From Planctomycetaceae bacterium (GTDB lineage Bacteria; Planctomycetota; Planctomycetia; Pirellulales; JAEUIK01): DNA of 11,264 nt. Where the stretch lies: assembly GCA_016793185.1 (NCBI GenBank), contig JAEUIK010000017.1:1-11264 (forward strand), in the 5' to 3' direction. The notes beneath the pieces are model-generated. The model saw only the letters and a program-made list of their open reading frames with translations, was not told the origin of the DNA and did no database searches. Below are positions 6,131 to 11,264 of the stretch, in pieces. Position numbers and translations under genes: made by a program. The first letter of the stretch is position 1. Each line of letters begins with the position of its first letter.

Positions 6131-6432
6131 AGCGCAAAGCCAGCATTTCGCACGACAAGGCGATCGTCCAGGAGCTGCGCGACGATCCGGATTTCGCATC
6201 GGAGTACCTTAAGGCTGCTCTCGAAGAATCGGACGAGCCGCAGGTGCTGCTGATTGCATTGCGACATCTCGCCGAAGCCAAAGGCGGACTGGCAAAAGTT
6301 GCCAAGGCCGCTGGCATCGAACGCGAAAGCCTCTACCGGGCACTTTCGCCGAAGGGTAATCCGCGGTTGTCGACGCTGATCGCAGTCACGAAGGCGATCG
6401 GACTGAAATTGACGGTCGAATGGGCCAAATGA
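6127..6432 (+). CDS. HigA-like antitoxin (addiction module antidote protein)
   Basis: The 101-residue protein has an N-terminal segment (1-45) typical of the antidote family paired with HigB-like toxins: FASEYLKAALEE, then LIALRHLAEAKGG. A helix-turn-helix follows at about 53-92 (GLAKVAKAAGIERESLYRAL, then NPRLSTLIAVTKAIGL). Such antitoxins neutralise the toxin and usually repress their own operon. The ATG overlaps the toxin stop in ATGA, the usual translational coupling, and AGAGGA (6111-6116) lies 10 bases upstream. The gene is intact while its toxin is broken, so it may be an orphan antitoxin or a stand-alone regulator (inference). Its own promoter is not evident. Confidence 0.88.
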   Translation: MKRKASISHDKAIVQELRDDPDFASEYLKAALEESDEPQVLLIALRHLAEAKGGLAKVAKAAGIERESLYRALSPKGNPRLSTLIAVTKAIGLKLTVEWAK

Positions 6433-6499
6433 CCGCCAAACCTGATTCTGGAGATGGAATTACATCCCCGCTGCCCGTCGCGCTCATGACACCGATCGT

Positions 6500-7141
6500 T
6501 TACTTCGGCGCGGCCTGGGGCTTGCGTGCCGTCTCCTGCGGCACAGCAGCGAGGCGCTCCAGCTCGGCCAACGCCTCGTCGCGCACCGCCCCCTGCGACT
6601 GCCTGGCTGCCGTCTCAAAAAAAATGCGGGCGCTCCCCCAACGTCCTCGCGCGGCCGCGTCCCGCCCGTTGGCCATCGCTTTCCCGGCGGCCTGCTCGCG
6701 TTCGACGTCGCCCTGCCGACGGTCAAGCCGTGCCGCGGCGAGGCGTCGGCTGAGAGTCGGTTCGGCGGCGGCGCGATTCGCGGCGGCACCTTCGCCGCGG
6801 ACCAGCAGATTGCCCGCGGGTCCAATCTCGTCGGTCGAAAAGCCGTGCGGGACGACGGCCAGGCCGTGCGGACTGTCGCCGGCTGCCGCGGCCGAGTTCC
6901 GCAGCAGCGGATTGAGCGGAGAGTAGGATCGGGCGTGACCGGAGCGCGACCGCCGCATGAGATCGCGATACGGCCCGCCGCTATCCGGGATCGAGACCGA
7001 CGTCTGGACGCTGAAGTACGAAAAGGTCGGCAACTGGACGGTGGTGGCGAGTTGCTGCGACCAGACCACGGTGGGTTGCAGCGCGGCCCCGATCGCCGCA
7101 CCCGCGAATACCCAGGTCAAGCGGAAGGCTCGGGCGCTCAT
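6500..7141 (-). CDS. Secreted hypothetical protein, planctomycete type
   Basis: The 213-residue product starts with a signal peptide (MSARAFRLTWVFAGAAIGAA, ending near VWSQ28). Next comes VQLPTFSYFSVQTSVSIPDS (35-54), a conserved N-terminal pattern I associate with small planctomycete secreted proteins of unknown function. Residues about 113-160 are Ala/Arg-rich and probably helical. Residues 158-197 (GRDAAARGRWGSARIFFETA, then LAELERL) resemble one TPR-like helical hairpin. The tail is Lys/Pro-rich. No ribosome site precedes the ATG. The gene lies 48 bases after the HAD gene on the same strand and converges on the antitoxin gene with a 67-base gap. Function unknown. Confidence 0.7.
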   Translation of the reverse strand: MSARAFRLTWVFAGAAIGAALQPTVVWSQQLATTVQLPTFSYFSVQTSVSIPDSGGPYRDLMRRSRSGHARSYSPLNPLLRNSAAAAGDSPHGLAVVPHGFSTDEIGPAGNLLVRGEGAAANRAAAEPTLSRRLAAARLDRRQGDVEREQAAGKAMANGRDAAARGRWGSARIFFETAARQSQGAVRDEALAELERLAAVPQETARKPQAAPK

Positions 7142-7147
7142 TCCGGC

Positions 7148-7177
7148 AGTCTACCGATTTGGCCGCCAGCGGGTCAA
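7148..7177 (-). promoter_or_regulatory. Possible internal promoter giving a leaderless mRNA
   Basis: On the minus strand TTGACC (7177-7172) and TAGACT (7153-7148) are 18 bases apart. The predicted start falls at about 7141, the A of the ATG of the secreted hypothetical. That gene has no Shine-Dalgarno-like sequence, so a leaderless transcript would fit. The -10 match is only 4/6. Confidence 0.35.
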
Positions 7178-7189
7178 AGGAAAAGGCGC

Positions 7190-7846
7190 TCAGTAATTGA
7201 ACGGAATGCCTCGGGCGCGCAGGTCGGCGACAAACTGCGGCGTGGACGTGTATTGGACGGCGTCAAAGCCCGCCTCGCGGGCGCCGTGGACGTTCGCGGC
7301 CACATCGTCGACGTAGAAGACTTCTTCCGGCGCCACGCCCGCCAGTTCGGCCGCCTCGAGGTAGATCTCGCGTTCCGGCTTCATGCGTCCGAGGCGGAAA
7401 CTCAAGGCGACGCACTCGAACGCGTCGGGGATCATGCTGTACCGGCCATCGGCAAAGAACTGCCAATGCAGGTCGCTCGTGTTCGAGAGCAGGCCCACGC
7501 GGTGGCGGGCGGCGATCAATTGCCCCAGGACCGCCCGCATGGTCACGTTCACGTGGAAGATATCGCTGCCAGCCACGGCCAGCCGCTGGTAATCGGGACG
7601 GCAATTGAACTCGGCGCAGAGCGCCTCGTAGAATTGCTCGTTGCTGATCCGGCCGTACTCGCAATCGAGCTCGAGCGGCGTGTCGAACAACAGCCGCCGC
7701 ACGGCGTCGGCTTCGACGCCGATCACCTCGGCCAGCTGCCGGCACATCCGGTCGTGGCTGAAGTACAGCAGCACGTTGCCGAGATCGAAATAAAGAAACG
7801 ACGGGGGGGCGCCGTGCTCGGCGCGAGTTTCCTGCGGTTCCTGCAT
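7190..7846 (-). CDS. HAD-family phosphatase, YihX-like
   Basis: The 218-residue cytoplasmic protein has the haloacid dehalogenase motifs in order: FDLGNVLL with nucleophile Asp21, LLSNTSDLH with Ser121/Asn122, GRMKPE with Lys156, and FYVDDVAANVHGA with Asp180/Asp181. The DLGNV form of motif I and the LSNT motif match E. coli YihX, an alpha-D-glucose-1-phosphate phosphatase, and the length is similar apart from about 15 extra N-terminal residues. The Asp two places after the nucleophile is Gly, as in that subgroup. It starts 6 bases after the stop of the DUF1080 gene, with AAGG just upstream, so the two are probably co-transcribed. A sugar-phosphate substrate is plausible but unproven. Confidence 0.87.
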   Translation of the reverse strand: MQEPQETRAEHGAPPSFLYFDLGNVLLYFSHDRMCRQLAEVIGVEADAVRRLLFDTPLELDCEYGRISNEQFYEALCAEFNCRPDYQRLAVAGSDIFHVNVTMRAVLGQLIAARHRVGLLSNTSDLHWQFFADGRYSMIPDAFECVALSFRLGRMKPEREIYLEAAELAGVAPEEVFYVDDVAANVHGAREAGFDAVQYTSTPQFVADLRARGIPFNY

Positions 7847-7852
7847 AATGCC

Positions 7853-8536
7853 TTACAGCTCGCGAAGCTGGATGTCCTTATACCAGGCCTCGCTGGGCGG
7901 GCCTCCATGAATCTGCACGCCGATCACCCCCTGGGTTTCGATCTTGTCGTCGGGCTCGGTGTAATCGACGGTCTGGAATCCGTTGATCCACAACCGAATG
8001 CGCTTGCCTTCGCAGCGGATTGTGTAGTCATTCCAGTCGTCGCGCTGCAGCACCTTCGCCAGTTCGGCGACGGGCGCGCGGACAAGGATCTTGTTCCGCC
8101 GCGACTCGTCGTACAAACAGCCCCACCAACCGTCTCCCAGGTCCGCCTGGTAGCCCCGGACCTCGTGGTGGTTGGGAATGCGCTGGCTGCGGAACTGGAC
8201 CCCCGCGTTGGCCCCCTGGCCCAGGACCTTAAACTTCAGCTTGAGCTCGAAGTCGCCAAATTCGCGCTTCGTGCACAGAAACTCGTTGCGGGGAATCTTC
8301 TGGTCGAGCTTGCCTGCCACGATAGCGCCATCCGCGACGCGAAACCACTCGAGATTCCCCTCCCAGCCGTCGAGCGTCTTGCCGTCGAACAACGGGCGCC
8401 AGGCGGCGGCCTCCTTGCGCGCCGGCGCCGGGGGTGTCTCGTCGGCCGCGTCACTGACACTGGGAACGGCAGCGCTCCATGCCAGCATGACGCCGCACCA
8501 CAGACTCTGCAGCGCGATCACGATCGAGCGTTTCAT
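7853..8536 (-). CDS. Secreted DUF1080 (3-keto-disaccharide hydrolase family) protein
   Basis: The 227-residue protein has a signal peptide (MKRSIVIALQSLWCGVMLAW, then SVSDA30). A single DUF1080/PF06439 domain follows, from about 50 to 227: WRPLFDGKTLDGWEG, WFRVADGAIVAG, FGDFELKLKFKV, NAGVQFRSQRIPNHHEVRGY, DDWNDYTIRCEG, GVIGVQIHGGPPSEAWYKDI. The fold is a concanavalin-like sandwich; some members hydrolyse 3-keto-disaccharides, but most are uncharacterised, and the family is greatly expanded in planctomycetes. The frame extends upstream to a GTG at 8554, but GGGGAG lies 8 bases before the ATG at 8536, so that start is chosen. It is the first gene of the leftward unit with the HAD phosphatase. 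Location is probably periplasmic. Confidence 0.9.
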   Translation of the reverse strand: MKRSIVIALQSLWCGVMLAWSAAVPSVSDAADETPPAPARKEAAAWRPLFDGKTLDGWEGNLEWFRVADGAIVAGKLDQKIPRNEFLCTKREFGDFELKLKFKVLGQGANAGVQFRSQRIPNHHEVRGYQADLGDGWWGCLYDESRRNKILVRAPVAELAKVLQRDDWNDYTIRCEGKRIRLWINGFQTVDYTEPDDKIETQGVIGVQIHGGPPSEAWYKDIQLREL

Positions 8537-8576
8537 CGACGGGGCTCCCCTCACGTCCGCGGCTTCCAGGGTCTAG

Positions 8577-8605
8577 AGCATAGGGGATTCGCCGCAGGAT
8601 GCCAA
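8577..8605 (-). promoter_or_regulatory. Candidate promoter for the DUF1080-HAD unit
   Basis: On the minus strand TTGGCA (8605-8600) is followed after 17 bases by TATGCT (8582-8577). Matches are 5/6 and 4/6. The predicted start is near 8570, about 34 bases before the ATG at 8536. Confidence 0.5.
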
Positions 8606-8616
8606 CGCGCCGCCCG

Positions 8617-8644
8617 TGGTCAGCACGGCAAGCCGCCTTATAAT
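8617..8644 (+). promoter_or_regulatory. Candidate promoter for the DinB-family gene
   Basis: TGGTCA (8617-8622) is followed after 16 bases by a perfect TATAAT (8639-8644). The predicted start is near 8651, with GGAG (8681-8684) as ribosome site for the ATG at 8695. A perfect TTGACA also occurs on the minus strand at 8649-8644, overlapping the -10 by one base, but no -10 box sits at the right distance from it. Confidence 0.55.
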
Positions 8645-8694
8645 GTCAATTGGTGCTGGGACGCCGAAATCCTTGATCGCGGAGCCTGCTGACG

Positions 8695-9186
8695 ATGCCC
8701 CTTGTCGAGACGCTTGCCAAGTGTTGGGAATTCAATCGCGGTCGCACGTTGGCGCTGTTGGAGCTCATCGAGCAAGAAGGGGATCCGGTCGCGGTCCTCG
8801 GCTGGCGTCCGGGACCGGGACGGGCCCACATCGGCTGGCAGCTCATGCACATCGGGATCACCGAGGACATCTTCGCGACCGAGCGGCTCGCCGAACGCAC
8901 CTCCCCCTGGGAGTCGCTCCGACCCCGCTTCCGCGGCGGCAGCCAGCCCGATGACCAAATCCCCACGCCGGGCCAGATTCGCGAGGTGCTGGCCGGTAGC
9001 CGCGGGGCTCTCTTGCAAACGCTCAAGGACTTTGGCGACGACCGCCTCAAGGAGATTCCCGAGAAGCTCCGGGAACGCAACTGGCGCGTCGTCGACGTGC
9101 TGAACATCATTGGCTGGCACGAGGCCCATCATCAGGGACAAGCCCACCTGACTTACAACCTCCACAAAGCCCATCGCGGCGTGTAG
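8695..9186 (+). CDS. DinB-superfamily putative metal-dependent protein
   Basis: The 163-residue cytoplasmic protein fits the DinB/YfiT-like four-helix-bundle superfamily in length and motifs. His52 (GWQLMHIG) with His142 and His146 in WHEAHHQGQ form the expected three-histidine metal site. Characterised relatives include thiol-dependent transferases, but many are uncharacterised. It is not the DNA polymerase IV also named DinB. It has its own promoter candidate and is divergent from the DUF1080 unit. No intrinsic terminator is seen downstream: the GC-rich palindrome near 9193-9215 has no T-run. Substrate unknown. Confidence 0.82.
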   Translation: MPLVETLAKCWEFNRGRTLALLELIEQEGDPVAVLGWRPGPGRAHIGWQLMHIGITEDIFATERLAERTSPWESLRPRFRGGSQPDDQIPTPGQIREVLAGSRGALLQTLKDFGDDRLKEIPEKLRERNWRVVDVLNIIGWHEAHHQGQAHLTYNLHKAHRGV

Positions 9187-9325
9187 CTCGTGCCGGCTTC
9201 CCCCGGGGAGTCCGGGCTGCGGGAGTTTGCCGACCGGCGGATTCGGCTGGTACGCCCCGGCCGTCGGGAATATCGTTGAACGAAACGGCTTCCCAATCCT
9301 TTCGAGGGCGCACCGTCGCGGCACG

Positions 9326-11264
9326 ATGGTTCCTGACGGTTTCATCCAACGCATGAGCGTGCTCCTGCTGGTCGGAGCCTGTTGGCTCGCGCCGCCGCTG
9401 GCGGCCCAAGATGTCGCCGAGCTGCAACAACTGCTCGATCGCTTCGGCAAGGTGCTGCAAGCCGGAGATTACGAGGAGGCCGAAAGGCAAGCGCAGTACC
9501 TGCTGGGCGTGGCCGAGAAGAACCTCCGCGCCCATCCCAAGATCCTGGCGGGCTTCTACGATGTGGTCGGCGATCTCTACTACGACCAAGGCCAGTATCG
9601 CGCGGCCGAGCCCTATTACGCACGGAACGTCAAACTCCGCGAGGCGGCCTTCGGCCGCGCCAGCCAAGAAGTCGCCATAGCGCTGCACGCCCAGGGGGAC
9701 GCCGTTTACTATCAGCAGCGGTACCCCGAAGCCGCGGCCCTCTACCGGCAGGCCCTTGAGATTCGCCAGCGCGTGCTGGGGCAAAACCACCTCGAGACCG
9801 CCCAGAGCTGGCGCGAGCTCGGCTATGCGTTCTACATGGCGAACGAATACGACAAAGCCTGGCAGTGCTACGAGCAGGTGCTGGCGATTCGCAAGCGGTT
9901 GCGGGGGGCTACCGACCCGCTTGTCGCCAACGCGCTGCGCGAGATGGGAAACATCCGCTATTACCAGCGCCGCTACGGCGACGCCCTGCCGCTGTACGAG
10001 CAGGCGCTGGCCATTCGCAGCCAGGCGCTCGGCGAGTCCGATCTCGAGGTGGCCGAGAGCTTGATCGACCGCGGCGATTGCCTCGACGAGCTTCTCCGCC
10101 CGGCCGATGCCGAGGACGACTATCGCCGCGCGGTCGAGATCTACCGGGAGCTTGCGCCCGCCGAGTCCGCAACGGCGCAAGCCCTGCGCAAATGGGCCAG
10201 CGTCCTGATGAACCTCGCCCGCCACGACGAGGCCGACGCGCTCTTCAAACAGGCCCTGGCGATCGATGAGGCCCTCGATCCGCAGAGCAACGCTGTGGCG
10301 CAATCGCTGGGGGGGCTCGCCATGATCAAGCACCATCAGGGGCGCTATGCCGAGGCCGAGCCGCTCTACCGCCGCTCGCTGGCGATTCGCGAGCGGCTCG
10401 ACCCGCCCGAGCCCGTGCAACTGGCGATCAGCTGCAACAACCTATCGAACCTCTACCTGGATCTGGGGCGCTATGCCGAGGCCGAAAAGCTCTGCCGCCA
10501 GGCCTTAACGCTGCGCGAGGCGAATCTCTCTCCCGACGACCCCGAGATCGCCACCAGCCTGAACAATCTCGGCGCCGTGCTCCGCCGGCAAGGGCGCAAT
10601 CGCGAAGCCGAGCCCTACTATCGCCGCGCCTTGGAACTGCGCGAACAGAACCTTCCCCCCGACCATCCGGATATCGGCTCCAGCCTGCGGAACGTCGCCA
10701 ACCTGCACATGGCGCTGGGCGACTACGATCAGGCCGAGGCGCTCTTTCGCCGCGCCGTGAAGATCTACGCCGCGGCCTACGGGCCCGACCACGCCGACAC
10801 GGCCAGTTGCCAATCGGTGCTGGCCGACGCCTTCTGGCAGCAAGGGCGCAAAGACGACGCGCGGGCCCTGTACGCCGAAGTCCTCGCCTCGCTGGAGCGC
10901 GCGCTCGGGACCACCCACCCGGATATCGCCCAGCCGTTGTACGACCTGGCCTGGTGTCACTTCGATGCCGGCAACAATTCGGCGGCCGAAGAGTTGCTCG
11001 ATCGGGCCGTCGACATCGATCGGCAGTTCCCCTTGAGCCCGCAGACTGCCTACGGCATTTACTTTTTCCGGGCGCGGATCAATCGCCAGGCCGAGCGGAA
11101 GTCGGAAGCCAATCGCGACCTCCAGCGGGCAATGCAATTGGCCGAACAACTGCGCGGCTCCAGCGCAGGAGCCGAGCTGGAGCGGGCTGATTTCTTCGCC
11201 TCGTTCGCCCAGGCCTTCGAAACGATGATCGAATGGCAGTTGGAAGATGGCGACGTCGAGCGCG
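9326..11264 (+). CDS. Exported TPR-repeat protein, probably with a CHAT-type C-terminus (partial, cut by window edge)
   Basis: The frame is open from the ATG at 9326 to the right edge, at least 646 residues. The N-terminus is an export signal: MVPDGFIQRMSVLLLVGAC, with either a lipobox-like VGAC (Cys19) or cleavage after PPLAA27. An alternative start is Met10 (9353); neither has a good ribosome site, although GAGGG occurs 17 bases before 9326. From about 78 to 568 there are about 12 TPR units of 42 residues (for example GRYAEAEPLYRRSLAIRERL, then GRYAEAEKLCRQALTLRE) of the kinesin-light-chain-like type. Such repeats bind proteins. Residues 618-646 (LERADFFASFAQAFETMIEW, then QLEDGDVER) match the helical lead-in before CHAT peptidase-like domains in planctomycete TPR-CHAT proteins, so a CHAT domain probably lies beyond the window (inference). 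Confidence 0.85.
   Translation, partial: MVPDGFIQRMSVLLLVGACWLAPPLAAQDVAELQQLLDRFGKVLQAGDYEEAERQAQYLLGVAEKNLRAHPKILAGFYDVVGDLYYDQGQYRAAEPYYARNVKLREAAFGRASQEVAIALHAQGDAVYYQQRYPEAAALYRQALEIRQRVLGQNHLETAQSWRELGYAFYMANEYDKAWQCYEQVLAIRKRLRGATDPLVANALREMGNIRYYQRRYGDALPLYEQALAIRSQALGESDLEVAESLIDRGDCLDELLRPADAEDDYRRAVEIYRELAPAESATAQALRKWASVLMNLARHDEADALFKQALAIDEALDPQSNAVAQSLGGLAMIKHHQGRYAEAEPLYRRSLAIRERLDPPEPVQLAISCNNLSNLYLDLGRYAEAEKLCRQALTLREANLSPDDPEIATSLNNLGAVLRRQGRNREAEPYYRRALELREQNLPPDHPDIGSSLRNVANLHMALGDYDQAEALFRRAVKIYAAAYGPDHADTASCQSVLADAFWQQGRKDDARALYAEVLASLERALGTTHPDIAQPLYDLAWCHFDAGNNSAAEELLDRAVDIDRQFPLSPQTAYGIYFFRARINRQAERKSEANRDLQRAMQLAEQLRGSSAGAELERADFFASFAQAFETMIEWQLEDGDVER

Noticed and set aside
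6845..8692. Long open frame on the plus strand (about 615 codons) opposite the hypothetical, HAD and DUF1080 genes
   Set aside because: It spans three genes with clear signal peptides or catalytic motifs on the other strand and shows no recognisable domain.
9193..9215. GC-rich palindrome after the DinB-family gene as an intrinsic terminator
   Set aside because: Outer arms CCGG pair and the centre CCCC/GGGG is self-complementary, but two mismatches interrupt the stem, the centre leaves no loop, and no T-run follows.
9107..10420. Open frame on the minus strand (about 437 codons) opposite the TPR gene
   Set aside because: Its apparent internal repeats (phrases such as RLA…G and VGLG) are the reverse reading of the TPR codons, not an independent repeat protein.
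1..11264. CRISPR array, tRNA or rRNA genes, insertion sequence or prophage
   Set aside because: I found no regularly spaced direct repeats outside coding repeats, no cloverleaf-like tRNA signature, no rRNA-like sequence and no transposase, integrase or phage structural motif.

Overview
The window looks like chromosomal DNA from a high-GC planctomycete, most likely a Pirellulales-type bacterium. I infer this from the mix of families: a TIGR03000-domain secreted protein, a secreted DUF1080 (3-keto-disaccharide hydrolase) protein, a large exported TPR protein whose last residues resemble the lead-in to a CHAT domain, a secreted protein of the 'VQLPTF…VSIPDSGG' type, and a protein-L-isoaspartate methyltransferase with a signal peptide. 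I see no rRNA, tRNA, CRISPR array, transposase or prophage gene.

Layout, left to right. (1) 1-754, minus: a TIGR03000-domain secreted protein with a Gly/Ser/Cys/Trp-rich repeat region, running off the left edge. (2) 755-1193: a 439-base divergent intergenic region holding a promoter candidate for that gene and a strong stem-loop. (3) 1194-2336, plus: a RodA-type SEDS peptidoglycan polymerase. Its 3' end overlaps the convergent exported pcm-type methyltransferase (2312-3628, minus) by 25 bases. (4) 3831-5651, plus: a TIGR03960-type radical SAM protein behind an extended -10 promoter and a 5'-UTR hairpin; its usual TIGR03936/DUF2344 partner is not in the window. (5) 5652-6432: a palindrome-rich stretch, then a RelE/HigB-type toxin remnant with no start codon (5855-6130), overlapping by 4 bases an intact HigA-like antitoxin (6127-6432). 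(6) 6500-8536, minus: a likely three-gene unit transcribed from 8536 downward: secreted DUF1080 protein, YihX-like HAD phosphatase (6-base gap), secreted hypothetical (48-base gap). (7) 8537-8694: compact back-to-back promoters. (8) 8695-9186, plus: a DinB-superfamily putative metal-dependent protein. (9) 9326 to the right edge, plus: an exported TPR protein with about 12 repeats, cut by the window.

The genes do not form one pathway. rodA (cell-wall elongation), the radical SAM protein and the toxin-antitoxin remnant appear to be independent neighbours. The DUF1080/HAD pair could plausibly act in sugar metabolism (a secreted sugar hydrolase plus a cytoplasmic sugar-phosphate phosphatase), but that is inference. 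I found no convincing new multi-gene system. The items most worth a second look are the decayed toxin beside palindromic DNA, the 14-G tract in the signal-peptide coding region of the exported methyltransferase, that enzyme's fusion to a C-terminal beta-sandwich-like domain, and the unpaired radical SAM gene.
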